This document shows, one piece after another, positions 18,582 through 27,630 of a DNA stretch of 40,180 bases (positions are counted from its first letter, which is position 1; each line of letters opens with the position of its first letter). Below the pieces are notes generated by a model. That model saw nothing but the letters and a program-made list of their open reading frames with translations, was not told where the DNA came from and searched no databases. The stretch comes from a virus. Location of the stretch: positions 1 through 40,180 of the IMG/VR virus record IMGVR_UViG_3300045741_000123. One strand, written 5' to 3'. A program made the translations under genes and the position numbers.

Positions 18582-20275
18582 TTCGCCGTCCAGCCGGTGT
18601 TCCCGCTGCCGCTGGTCTTGACGTAGAGCGTGGTCGTGGCGCCGCCGTCCGTCCGCAGGAACAGGCTACCGACCACGGCGGTGACGACGCTCTCCGGTGT
18701 GCCGCTGCCCACCGTGAGAGTCGGGCCCGTGCCAGCGAAGTCGATGGCCGTGGACCCAGCGCCCTGGTTGATCTGCACCTTGGTCGAGGTCATCACCCCG
18801 GTGCCGGCGACCTTGAACGGAGCGTTGGTCTGGATCTGCGTCCCGGTGTCGCTGAACCCGCGTCCGTTGGGCCCCACCGCTAGCGCCATCGCCGTAGCAG
18901 CGCCAGGGGCCTGGACGGTGAAGATCCCTCCTTGCCTGTTCACGCTGACAACGTTGGCCGTAGCCGATCCGGCGAGCGTATCGACCGCCGTGTCAGATAG
19001 GATGAGTGCCGACTGCGATCCGTTCACCTCGGTTGACCCGGAGACGCCTCGGACGATTCGGCTCCAGTCGAACTCCACATAGGAGTTGTTGACCTGGACG
19101 TTCTTGTTCGACGCCTGGTTCACGTGCATGTTGCGGAACGTGCCGTAGCGCACGAGAGGCGAGCCAGGGGAGCCGACGCCAGGATCCCCGAGGATGACCG
19201 AGAAGATCCCCGTGTCGCTGTTCGTCTGCTCGAAGTAGGCGCCATCCACCACCGGCTGCTCCGCGCTGGGCATGTAGAGCGACTGGTAAGCGCCCTGGGT
19301 GGCGAGCTGGGTCAGGGTGAACTGCTGGCCCGTGAAGGTGAAGCCGGTCGTGCGAGTGCCGAACGCGGCCAGGTTGTCCCCGCGTGCGGCGTTGTGGTTC
19401 ATGCCGACGAAGCCGTACCGGTTGTGGTAGGCGCGACAGTCCTTGGCATTGCTCCAGTAGTTATCCCAGGTGACGAACCCGTAATCCGTCTCCCCCACGT
19501 TCACGTTGCTGATGGTGATGGAGCGAGCCTCGGGGTAGAAGATCCCGATCTGGTGCTGATTGGCAGGAAGCGCCGAGGTCCAGGCCGGCGGGGAGTAGAC
19601 GCCTCCGCTAAACGCCTCTTGCCCGAGGATCGTCAGATGCTCGATGCGCGCCTGATCGAGGGTCAGCTTCCCGTTGTTCCCGATGATCCCGTAGTAGATG
19701 ATCGCCTTCTGGGTGCCAGCGGTGGCGAAGTCCCCCCAGATGACGGCGCCGGGCTGGCCGACGAGGCTCACGAAGGGAGCATTCTGCGCGGCCGTGTGGT
19801 TGGTCGAGTTGTAGGACCCGGCCGCCTCCAGATTCGCCAGCGACAGGTTAACCCCGTCCGTCTCCGACACCCAGACGTAGCCGACCACGATGCGGTCGGT
19901 GACCCGGTACTTGCCGCGAGGGAAGATGACCGTGCCGCCATTCGCCAGCGCCGCATTCACCGCCGCCTGCACCGCGGCCGTGTCGTCTGTGCTCCCGTCG
20001 CCCTTGGCGCCGAAGTCCTTCACGTTCAGTACGTCGGCAAATCGACTAGCAAGCGTCCGCTGCGTCGTGCTCCCGGCCGCCAGAATCAGGGTGGACGAAG
20101 CCACCCCTGCCCCTGCCTGCTCGATGTTGATCACCTCCGTACGAAGGTCCAAGGCCGCTTGCCGGAGCTGGTTCGCGTCGTCTGCCTTCCATTCGGAAAC
20201 GGCTCCCGTAGGAGTGCGTAGGTCACTCTTGACCGCAGGGAGTACGCTGGCGCCGTTGCCGATGAAGTCGGACAT
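18578..20275 (-). CDS. Tailspike 2, pectate-lyase-like beta-helix
   Basis: A 565-residue spike. Residues 1-55 match the anchor of tailspike 1 (MSDFI.NG.SVLPAVK.D.RTP.GA.SEWKADDANQLRQAALDLR). At about 88-130 it has VKDFGAKGDGSTDDTAAVQAAVNA and GGTVIFPRGKYRVTD, the clear pectate-lyase_3 opening. The body is beta-helix-like; the C-terminus ends in LFLRTDGGATTTLYVKTSG..GNTGW, a cap seen in many phage spikes. Body sequences of the two spikes differ, so two different glycans may be recognised or cut. It overlaps the lysin gene by 4 bp. Confidence 0.88.
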   Translation of the reverse strand: MSDFIGNGASVLPAVKSDLRTPTGAVSEWKADDANQLRQAALDLRTEVINIEQAGAGVASSTLILAAGSTTQRTLASRFADVLNVKDFGAKGDGSTDDTAAVQAAVNAALANGGTVIFPRGKYRVTDRIVVGYVWVSETDGVNLSLANLEAAGSYNSTNHTAAQNAPFVSLVGQPGAVIWGDFATAGTQKAIIYYGIIGNNGKLTLDQARIEHLTILGQEAFSGGVYSPPAWTSALPANQHQIGIFYPEARSITISNVNVGETDYGFVTWDNYWSNAKDCRAYHNRYGFVGMNHNAARGDNLAAFGTRTTGFTFTGQQFTLTQLATQGAYQSLYMPSAEQPVVDGAYFEQTNSDTGIFSVILGDPGVGSPGSPLVRYGTFRNMHVNQASNKNVQVNNSYVEFDWSRIVRGVSGSTEVNGSQSALILSDTAVDTLAGSATANVVSVNRQGGIFTVQAPGAATAMALAVGPNGRGFSDTGTQIQTNAPFKVAGTGVMTSTKVQINQGAGSTAIDFAGTGPTLTVGSGTPESVVTAVVGSLFLRTDGGATTTLYVKTSGSGNTGWTAK

Positions 20276-20277
20276 GA

Positions 20278-20895
20278 CTAGTTGAACACCGCGAAGGCGA
20301 TCTTCACGGTGCCCGTGGGAACGGCGTTCAGGGTAACGGTGAAACCACCAGAGCCAGGAGCAAACGGCAGGATGCTCGTAGCGGTAGCATCGACTGTCTC
20401 CAGTACCGTGAACACGATACTTGTCGGCGTGACCAAGTTGTTGCTGACGCTAGAAGACGCACCGGTAGCTGCATTCAGCGTTACCCGACCAGAGGGCTTG
20501 TTGATCGTGACCAGAGCCCCCGTGCCAGCCCCGTAGTCCAGTTTCAGCGTCTTCACGAACGCTGCGGTGAACAAGTCCGCGAAATAGTTCCCCGCGCTCT
20601 TGAACAAGCGGAAGATGTCAGTCCCGGCCATGGAGACGCGAACGTCATTGCTCGCGGCACGGTACACACCAGTGTTGTTCTCATTGGTGAAAGCGATCCC
20701 TGGTGCCGCTACCGTTCCGTCCGCGAACTGAAAAGATACCTGCATCCCTCCCTTTCCGGAGCGGGAAAGAGAGTCTTGGATCATGGCAGCCAGGTCAGCA
20801 ACGGTTGCGTTATGCACCGTTGAGGAAACGGCTGTGCCTCCAGCGACCGGATTGCCAGTCACTAGCGTCACAGTTCCATCGCTTGCGCGGGGCAT
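20278..20895 (-). CDS. Virion/tail fibre protein
   Basis: A 205-residue protein beginning MPRASDGTVTLVTGNPVAGGTAVSSTVHNATVADLAAMIQDSLSRSG, an opening common to phage fibre or appendage proteins just upstream of spikes. A G(I/V)AFTNENNTGVYR motif at about 70-80 is typical of such fibres. The C-terminal half is beta-rich. It may form a fibre or adaptor linking tailspike 2 to the tail. Its start overlaps the upstream stop by 1 bp. Confidence 0.65.
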   Translation of the reverse strand: MPRASDGTVTLVTGNPVAGGTAVSSTVHNATVADLAAMIQDSLSRSGKGGMQVSFQFADGTVAAPGIAFTNENNTGVYRAASNDVRVSMAGTDIFRLFKSAGNYFADLFTAAFVKTLKLDYGAGTGALVTINKPSGRVTLNAATGASSSVSNNLVTPTSIVFTVLETVDATATSILPFAPGSGGFTVTLNAVPTGTVKIAFAVFN

Positions 20896-22916
20896 TACTG
20901 CTCCTCCTGCCGTTGGCGAAGCATACTGATGAGAGCAGCAGCCTCAGGGGAAATCTGGTTAGGAGCCGTCCCAAGGAAATCCCCGACTGCCCTTGTGCTC
21001 CTGGCGACAGGAGCCGTGTGCAGGAGGATGTTCCCGTACCGCCAAGGATGGGCTAGGAAGTGGTGAGTCGTGCTGCCTGACTCAGACACGTTGGCTGCGT
21101 TCTCAAGGATTGGCTTGAGCGTAGCGATGTCGCCATACCTCTGGTTGAGCGACTGGAACGCACCAGCCTCCTTGGTCCCAAGTGCGGTTTCGACGCCCTT
21201 GCCAGCACCACGCCGAAGGCTGTTTGCCAACTCCTTCATGAACTTCAAGTCAGGGTCAGCGTCGATGATCTCCTCTGGCCTCGACTTGATGATCCCAGCC
21301 CTGGAGTTAGCGACGTTCCTAACTCGCCCCTCGATCTCCCTAGCGATGTTGAGCGCATCGGTGACGTTCAGCGTCTTAGGGACGACATTGGTGCTTGTAG
21401 GATGAGCAGGAGGAGGACCCTCGACCGGCGCAGCCATACCGGGGGCAGGAGGCGCATGCACAGGGCTAGGCGGCAGGCCAAACGTTCCCTGGTTTGCTGT
21501 CTCGGCCGTCTGCACCAGTTTAGCCGGAACGTGCTCTCTGGCTACTCCATAGCCAGTATTAGGCGCAGGCCGCATCGTGTCCGGCAGTAGTCTCTCTGGT
21601 GCCGGAGGTGTTCCCTCATATAGATTCCGTTGCGCCGCCATGTGGGTAGCGGTTCCCTGCTGGCCTCTGACTAGTGGCCGCTCTACCGGATAAGTGAATA
21701 CTTCGCTAGGAGTAGCACCTTTTACTTGGTAGGTGATGGCTATAGGCGGACCAGGCTCGCTGGGCTCTAGGTGAGAGCCGGCATAGATCGTGGACTGATT
21801 CCCCGGCAACGGTAGGTCTCCCTGCTGGGGAAGAAACTCGAAGTTCGTACTCGTTGGGACGTACCCACGGAGTTCAGCCTGGAGGCGGTCGATGACTGCC
21901 CTAGCTCTACGGAGTGGCGAACCCCCGTTAGCGATTCTCTGCCCAGGGGTGTTCAGCCTGTCAGCAGAGGACGCTACGTCGCTCATCACATCATCGACGT
22001 TGACTGCCCCGGGCTTGGCGATATCGGCCCTCTCGGTAACGTCCCCGATACTAGGTCCCAGTTCCTTCTGAGCACGAAGCGCCCTGGCAAACCTTGTCTC
22101 CTTGGATGCAAAGGAAGGGACGATAGGAGACCCGGCCTCCGTAGCGATATCCAGGGCCGCATTCCCAGCGTTGGCCGTGCTACCGAACTGCTCCCGCATT
22201 AGGGGCGTGTCGCCCGGTTGCGGCCTGAGAGCCTTGTAGGCAATCCTGCCGGCGGTATCCTTGATGGAACGGCCCGCCGCCCGGATCTGAGGTGAAAGTT
22301 CAGCAGCCATCGGGAGGCCGGCCCCGATGACAGCATTCAGCGGATTTCCGGCCGCTTCGGCTGCCGCAGTAGCAGGCTTCTCAGGGTTGTTCAGGGCGGC
22401 CGTTGCCGCGCTAAACAGAGCAGCATCGTTTGCGCCAGCCAGCAATCTAGGCAGAAGCCCAGCACCACGCGCCAAGTAGCTAGTAGGAGCCAGCGCAGCA
22501 CCAGCGATGAGCGGAGCCGTTGCCAGCATTCCTGCACCACCGCCAGCAGCAGACATCACCGGAGATCGCTGCGTGATTTCTTCGGTGGATCTCTTGAGTT
22601 TCTTGGCCTGCTCCTCCCAAACCTTTCGGAATGGCCGTTCGTCCCCCGAAGCCTTCTGGACTGCTGCCCCGGCAAGTGCGTAGGCCGGGTCCGCTAGACC
22701 ACCGAGCCTCGCAAAGCCAGTCATGAAGTCGGTGGCCTTCTCGCCTGCGTACTGTGCCGCAGGAGTCCCAGCGGCGATGGCACGGGACAGAAGGCTAGGC
22801 TTGGCAGGCGGAACCCTGGCGGCCTTGATCTTGCCAGCGATGTGCTGTGCAAGTTCAGAATCACCGGCCGCATCGGCAGCCGCCAAATCAGCCATCATCT
22901 CTACTTCGGTAGCCAT
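20895..22916 (-). CDS. Large internal virion / ejection protein candidate
   Basis: A 673-residue protein. The first ~40 residues are an acidic helix (EMMADLAAADAAGDSELAQHIAGKI); about 45-230 is Ala/Gly-rich with membrane-active-looking helices (GGGAGMLATAPLIAGAALAPTSY); the middle is Pro-rich and low complexity; the end is helical with IKSRPEEIID..LKFMKEL. Large proteins of this composition, after two other internal-protein-like genes, are usual in podovirus ejection modules. No peptidoglycan-hydrolase motif is visible. Direct family identity is not established. Confidence 0.6.
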   Translation of the reverse strand: MATEVEMMADLAAADAAGDSELAQHIAGKIKAARVPPAKPSLLSRAIAAGTPAAQYAGEKATDFMTGFARLGGLADPAYALAGAAVQKASGDERPFRKVWEEQAKKLKRSTEEITQRSPVMSAAGGGAGMLATAPLIAGAALAPTSYLARGAGLLPRLLAGANDAALFSAATAALNNPEKPATAAAEAAGNPLNAVIGAGLPMAAELSPQIRAAGRSIKDTAGRIAYKALRPQPGDTPLMREQFGSTANAGNAALDIATEAGSPIVPSFASKETRFARALRAQKELGPSIGDVTERADIAKPGAVNVDDVMSDVASSADRLNTPGQRIANGGSPLRRARAVIDRLQAELRGYVPTSTNFEFLPQQGDLPLPGNQSTIYAGSHLEPSEPGPPIAITYQVKGATPSEVFTYPVERPLVRGQQGTATHMAAQRNLYEGTPPAPERLLPDTMRPAPNTGYGVAREHVPAKLVQTAETANQGTFGLPPSPVHAPPAPGMAAPVEGPPPAHPTSTNVVPKTLNVTDALNIAREIEGRVRNVANSRAGIIKSRPEEIIDADPDLKFMKELANSLRRGAGKGVETALGTKEAGAFQSLNQRYGDIATLKPILENAANVSESGSTTHHFLAHPWRYGNILLHTAPVARSTRAVGDFLGTAPNQISPEAAALISMLRQRQEEQ

Positions 22917-22919
22917 GGA

Positions 22920-23930
22920 CTAGAGCCCGTACTTCTTCCTCAAATCCGTTGTTGGCGGTGGGGGAGGAGGAGGCGCTTCCTCAAATGGGTCCGCAATCCC
23001 TAGTTCCGCCAAATCCTTCTGATCCAGACCCATTCTGGATAGGTAGTCCTTCGATACATCTGCCTTCTTTTGCACCAGTTCCCTATTACCGATGGCGTGT
23101 GTCTTGACCTTCTGGCGGATACGTTCCTTCGCGGACCCTCTCTCCGCTTCTAGAACGTCTTGGATCCGCTGCACGAACTCGCCCATCCGAGCGTCTTGGG
23201 GATGTCCGCTCAACCACTGGATAGCTTCTGCATATCGCATCCCTAGAGTCTTATAGCTGATGTCCTCAATGGTCTTGCGCGCCGCCACGCTACCCTGCTG
23301 AACCACGGTGCCAAGTGCGACGCCAAGTTCATTCACTTCCTCTGGGGTACGGTATGGCTTGCTCTTGATTAGCGTGATAGCTCGATCCACTCGATCAGCA
23401 ACAGACTGATCCACTCCTAGAATGCTTCGACTGGACTGGACCCCGGAATTTGTCTTATTGACGAATCGCTCCCAAGCAGCGTCCGTAGGATCTTTCTGGA
23501 CTGGCTTGTTTGGATTTACAGTTGGATCGATCTGTTCAACTTGACCTGTGGCCTTGTTGATGGTGAAGCCACCAGAAGTGGGAGTGCCGGTAATCTTGAA
23601 TCGGTCGCTGGCGATCTTCTCCATGGTTTTCTGGAGGGCTGCGGCATCTCTCTGTCTCTGGATTTCTGCCTTCTGCGCCCAGGATTCAGGACCGTAATGG
23701 AGTCGGTTCACCGCAGCCTTCTCTAGCAAGTCTTGGCCTTGCTTGGCCTGCGCTGCGGCCTGGGCGCCGATACCTGCGGCTCGCTGCTCCATCGGCAAAC
23801 CGAGTTGCGCCAAGAGAGCCGTATCCTGCTGGCCCCTCAGCCGAGCGGCCATCGCCTGAGCTTGGAGCTTAGGAGCATCGCCCTGACCCATCAAGAGGGC
23901 GTAGATGTCGTTCAGTTCAGGGTCGGCCAT
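22920..23930 (-). CDS. Internal virion protein candidate
   Basis: A 336-residue, mostly helical protein: Gln/Ala-rich helices (residues 20-110), a small beta segment FKITGTPTSGGFTINKATGQVEQI, then a helical core (VDRAITLIKSK...) and a poly-Pro stretch near the C-terminus followed by TDLRKKYGL. Its position between two other Gln/Ala-rich virion genes supports a role in the ejected core. No family is named. Confidence 0.6.
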   Translation of the reverse strand: MADPELNDIYALLMGQGDAPKLQAQAMAARLRGQQDTALLAQLGLPMEQRAAGIGAQAAAQAKQGQDLLEKAAVNRLHYGPESWAQKAEIQRQRDAAALQKTMEKIASDRFKITGTPTSGGFTINKATGQVEQIDPTVNPNKPVQKDPTDAAWERFVNKTNSGVQSSRSILGVDQSVADRVDRAITLIKSKPYRTPEEVNELGVALGTVVQQGSVAARKTIEDISYKTLGMRYAEAIQWLSGHPQDARMGEFVQRIQDVLEAERGSAKERIRQKVKTHAIGNRELVQKKADVSKDYLSRMGLDQKDLAELGIADPFEEAPPPPPPPTTDLRKKYGL

Positions 23931-24446
23931 TTACTGCCCCGAGTAGAATGGATTGTTTACCGAGTTCGGATTGAGGGCTGACGTTTCCGGGGTATTTGCC
24001 GTAGGAAGTTGAGCCGCCTGATTCCCCTTCCAGTTCCGAAGGATCTGAGCCATGGCTGCGCGAAGCGCCCTGTCCTGATTCAGTTGGTTGATGACCAGAG
24101 CCTTGTGACCCTGCATGGCTGTCGGGATGTTTCCATACAGGCTAACAGGCCGGCCGGTATTAGGGTCCACTGGTGCTTGGCCCATGGCCTGCTGAGCCTG
24201 CCGACCACCCATGGTTGACATGAGGCCAGCCGATAGATGAGCGAGCGGGGAAGCCGTATAGAACACCTCCCCAAATGGAGAATGACCGCTACGGACCCCT
24301 GGCTGCGGAGTCTCTCGAAGCTTCTGCGCCTGAGCGTACTGCTCCTGTAGCAACTTGTTCTGATCGACAGCAGTACCGCTCTTGCTGAGTAGTTCGGCCA
24401 ACTCGTTGATCTGCTGCGGAGTCAGGTCATCGAATCCGTCACTCAT
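23931..24446 (-). CDS. Small virion protein candidate
   Basis: A 171-residue protein; start chosen at ATG 24446 (MSDGFDDLTPQQINELAELL), which overlaps the upstream stop, since the longer frame lies inside the neighbour. Helical N-terminus, a GHSPFGEVFYTASPLAHLSAGLMSTMGG segment in the middle, and an Asn-rich C-terminus (TPETSALNPNSVNNPFYSG). It belongs to the internal/tail protein block; no function is recognised. Confidence 0.6.
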   Translation of the reverse strand: MSDGFDDLTPQQINELAELLSKSGTAVDQNKLLQEQYAQAQKLRETPQPGVRSGHSPFGEVFYTASPLAHLSAGLMSTMGGRQAQQAMGQAPVDPNTGRPVSLYGNIPTAMQGHKALVINQLNQDRALRAAMAQILRNWKGNQAAQLPTANTPETSALNPNSVNNPFYSGQ

Positions 24447-25272
24447 TGTACCCGCCTCCACCTTGTAGCCACGGATCAACATTCTTTCCGACCTGATAGC
24501 CTGCGTAGGCTCCACCAGGACCGCCTAGATAGGCGCCACCAAGAGCGCCAAGTCCACCCATCATGGTGCCCTTGTTGTTCTGCTGCTGATTGTAGGGAAT
24601 CATCTGGCCGGCGTACTGCATCTGAGCAGCATTCAGTCCAGCACCGAGGTTGTTCCCCTGCTGGTGCAGCATATTCATCATCTCGCTTGCCTGACCGAAT
24701 GGAAGGAGCGAGTTGGCACGCTGCTGGGCCTGCTCCTGCTGACCTAGCCCGATGGCCTGTCCTGCCGCCTGCCCGTAGGCGTCATTTCGCTGCTGCCCGA
24801 AGGTACGGGCCGAGTTGTTGTAGGCGTCGGTGCCAGGCTGGAGCCCTTGGTTCGCCAACTGAGCATCGAAGGCGGATTGGCGAGTATTCCAGGCCGGATC
24901 TAGTCGGCTCTTGAGAGCACCGTAGACCTTATCCTCGGCCGCCTTGCCGGCAGCAGCAGGGTCCATTCCGGCAGCAGAGTTCATGCCGCCTAGAAGCTTG
25001 TTGAAGGTATCGCCAGCCTGTCCACCGAACTGAATGGACGAAGTATTACCATTCCAACTCTGACCACCGAGCGGATTGGAAGTGTTCGGATGTGCAGCCG
25101 ACATGAAATCTGGCGGCGTGGGAGCCTTCCCCTTGGCGTTGTTACCACCGAACAGACCACCACCTAGTCCATCACCAAACATACCGGATGCCTTCCAGAA
25201 TGGAGCAGCCCCCCACTCAGCACCGTTCAGCAAATCGCTACCGCTCCAGGTACTTGGGTCGTACCAGCTCAT
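24439..25272 (-). CDS. Gln/Gly-rich virion structural protein
   Basis: A 277-residue protein; start at ATG 25272 (MSWYDPSTWSGSDLL). Low-complexity Gly/Asn/Ser N-terminus, a helical centre (LDPAWNTRQSAFDAQLANQGLQPGTDAYNN...) and a Gln/Gly-rich C-terminal region with a Gly-rich amphipathic end (GGLGALGGAYLGGPGGAYAGY). The centre resembles structural proteins common in podovirus tail/internal modules (possibly the gp14 position). It overlaps the next gene by 8 bp. Confidence 0.6.
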   Translation of the reverse strand: MSWYDPSTWSGSDLLNGAEWGAAPFWKASGMFGDGLGGGLFGGNNAKGKAPTPPDFMSAAHPNTSNPLGGQSWNGNTSSIQFGGQAGDTFNKLLGGMNSAAGMDPAAAGKAAEDKVYGALKSRLDPAWNTRQSAFDAQLANQGLQPGTDAYNNSARTFGQQRNDAYGQAAGQAIGLGQQEQAQQRANSLLPFGQASEMMNMLHQQGNNLGAGLNAAQMQYAGQMIPYNQQQNNKGTMMGGLGALGGAYLGGPGGAYAGYQVGKNVDPWLQGGGGYNE

Positions 25273-25273
25273 C

Positions 25274-25699
25274 TCATGCCACCTTCCGTTGACTCTGATC
25301 GATCCATCTGCACTCATCAGCCCGCATCTCGAATATCACTAGATCCTCTCCGATATCGATGCCATCCTTCACCCGATATGCTTCTCGGAACCCAAGGTGC
25401 TTGTTGAGTCGCATCGCCTTAGTATTCTTTGCCCGAACCATGCCGAGGGCGATGTTTCGCTTGGCCTGAACGAACGGGTACCAGAAGGAAAATTTGATGA
25501 GTTCTCGACCGCAAGCAGGATTGTCGATGGCCGAATACATGATTACCGAGTTAGCAGTCCAGTCCGAGTAGCCGACCATCCCGTGAATCCGGCCTGTATC
25601 GTCCATGGCTTTGATGGCCTTGAACGATGGACCCGGTTCGCACCCGGTTCTCTCCGCGATCCAGCCGTACTCGTAGGGGTAGCACCCGATGATGTGCAT
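25274..25699 (-). CDS. GNAT-family N-acetyltransferase
   Basis: A 141-residue protein with a GNAT-like fold: strands GMVGYSDWTANSVIMYSAI, the region FVQAKRNIALGMVRAKNTKAMRLNKHLGFRE (motifs A/B, with N and Lys contacts to acetyl-CoA typical of N..(A)..(L)N..LGF) and a final EDLVIFEMRADEC strand. It would transfer an acetyl group to an unknown amine. It sits inside the tail gene block in the same direction, as such acetyltransferases do in several podoviruses; whether it modifies virion or host proteins is unknown. Confidence 0.75.
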   Translation of the reverse strand: MHIIGCYPYEYGWIAERTGCEPGPSFKAIKAMDDTGRIHGMVGYSDWTANSVIMYSAIDNPACGRELIKFSFWYPFVQAKRNIALGMVRAKNTKAMRLNKHLGFREAYRVKDGIDIGEDLVIFEMRADECRWIDQSQRKVA

Positions 25700-27627
25700 C
25701 AGAGCACCCCGCCCTGATCAAACACCGTGTCGAACCCAACCAGCGTCGTGTTGCTCTTGGCGGTCATGCGAAGCACGATAGCGACGCTCGTGCCCATCCC
25801 CTTCGAGCCCTTATACCCACCCGCGATGCCGCTACCCTCGCCCCAGAGCATCGTGTCCCAGAGGCCGGTGTCCCAGGAGTTTGCTGGGACCGGTGGAGTA
25901 GAGGGGACAACTCCCACCTCCGACAAGTCGAAATCGTAGCGCGCTTGGACCGTGTACCCCGGGGGAGTTCCTTCGGTAGAGAAGTACGGCTTTACCAGAT
26001 GGATCCGCTTCTTCCGCGCGGACCCGAGATTGTTGTAGGCCGTCAGGATGGAGCAGTCGATGGCATAAGCCCCTGTGCCGTCCAGGGCGGCTCCGTCCGT
26101 GTAGCCGTCGTTCTTGCAGACTCGACTGTCATCGGTACCGAAGTAGAGCGTGCCCTGCCATGCCTCCATGCAAGACATCGGGATGCCCCGATGCCTTGCC
26201 CAGCCACGGTTGGCAAGCGACATGACGATCTGTTCTTGCACCTTGTCTGGGGTCGCTGGGATGTTGACGACCAGGATGTTATCGGAGGGGTGCATCTTGA
26301 GGGACCAGCCCTCCAGGTGCCCTCGCTCCGTCATCAGGACGTTGAACAGGTTGGCGATCTTCGCCGTAGCGAACATGTTGGGATCTCGGATGAGACCCCC
26401 GCTCACGAGCCTAGACAGAGGCACACAGCCGAGCCTGGAGAGGATGAACAGGTCCCCGCCGAAGTCGCTTGCCACGTTCCGACCAGGAGGGATCTGCCCA
26501 GCCCACCAGACGCCGACGAGCCCGAAGGTCTCGGCGTAGGTCGGGTCCGTGCCAGCGTAAACGACGACATCCCCGCCGCGGCTGATGGCAACGAGTTTGT
26601 CATCGATGCCCGTGCCTCCGTCCACGGTCCAGGAGTAGAGCCCGACGAGGCTACCGCCATAGCGAAAGCGGCTCCCGAAGTAGATGGGGCTCACGGTTCC
26701 GCCGAACTGGTTGACCGGAAGATAGTAGGCAACCGATGAATCCTCCGGCACGAACCAGAGCCGGTTCTTCCAGGACATCACGAAGCGGAGAGAACTGGGG
26801 TCTACGCCATCGAGGGACGGGGTGAACTTCCAGGTCACGGTCCCGTCGGTGATCGATTCGTTGGTGCCGGTAGGGCCTCCTGCCTCCGAATCCGAGGTTC
26901 CAGCCGCCGTACAAGTGTAGCAAAGCGTGTTGTTGACGACGTAATCGCCAACCAGATACGCCTTGCTGGATTCCCAGGCGAGCGTGGACTGTTTCAGAAC
27001 CTTCGTCCAGGTCTGGGTCTCCTCGTTGTAGAGATGGTACCCGTTCAACCCATCGCAAGCTGCGATGTAGTGGACAGCGCTGGCGTTGGCGAACGACGTG
27101 TAGGAAACGATCCCTGCGTTGGCCGGCTCGACCACGTTCCCGAGGTTGTCGGTGTACGTCCCCTGAGGCCAGGCATAGACTCGGGAGGGTGTGGAGGTCG
27201 AGTTGGTTACGTTGTAGATGCCATCGACCGTGCAGGCAAACAGACGGTTCCCATTATCGACCCTGCCGTAGAAGGCGATGAGGGACTTCACGCCCCTAGG
27301 TACAACTCCATTCCACGACCCGACTTCTCCGCCACCGAGCGGGGCCGAGAGGTTGAAGGCAGTTGGAGACCCATATCCGGTGTAGAGGTCGGTCCCAAGT
27401 GAGTCCAACGGGGAACCGACGTTCGTGCACCACTCTCGCCAGCCGCTTCGGACCCGGAGCCCGTACTGGAACGGAATGAAGTTGAACAGGGATAGGCAGT
27501 CGGTCGGCGGCATCGCACTCGCCGGGTCCGATGCGTTGATCCCTCCAGTAGGGGCAGGAAGATGGACGGATCCGTTCGATGCCATCTGTGGCACCGGGCG
27601 TCGGACCTGTCGGGCCACTGCTGGCAT
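25699..27627 (-). CDS. Tail nozzle / tubular protein B-like structural protein
   Basis: A 642-residue beta-rich protein. It opens VHLPAPTGGINASDPASAMPPTDCLSLFNFIPFQYGLRVRSGWREW, as in podovirus tail proteins that form the nozzle. Repeated W- and Y-rich strands (SVAYYLPVNQFGG, GWARHRGIPMSCMEAWQGTLYFGT) suggest propeller-like blades. It lies directly after the adaptor-like gene, matching the gp11-gp12 order of T7-like tails. The start lies 3 bp after the previous stop. Confidence 0.65.
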   Translation of the reverse strand: MPAVARQVRRPVPQMASNGSVHLPAPTGGINASDPASAMPPTDCLSLFNFIPFQYGLRVRSGWREWCTNVGSPLDSLGTDLYTGYGSPTAFNLSAPLGGGEVGSWNGVVPRGVKSLIAFYGRVDNGNRLFACTVDGIYNVTNSTSTPSRVYAWPQGTYTDNLGNVVEPANAGIVSYTSFANASAVHYIAACDGLNGYHLYNEETQTWTKVLKQSTLAWESSKAYLVGDYVVNNTLCYTCTAAGTSDSEAGGPTGTNESITDGTVTWKFTPSLDGVDPSSLRFVMSWKNRLWFVPEDSSVAYYLPVNQFGGTVSPIYFGSRFRYGGSLVGLYSWTVDGGTGIDDKLVAISRGGDVVVYAGTDPTYAETFGLVGVWWAGQIPPGRNVASDFGGDLFILSRLGCVPLSRLVSGGLIRDPNMFATAKIANLFNVLMTERGHLEGWSLKMHPSDNILVVNIPATPDKVQEQIVMSLANRGWARHRGIPMSCMEAWQGTLYFGTDDSRVCKNDGYTDGAALDGTGAYAIDCSILTAYNNLGSARKKRIHLVKPYFSTEGTPPGYTVQARYDFDLSEVGVVPSTPPVPANSWDTGLWDTMLWGEGSGIAGGYKGSKGMGTSVAIVLRMTAKSNTTLVGFDTVFDQGGVL

Positions 27628-27630
27628 CGT

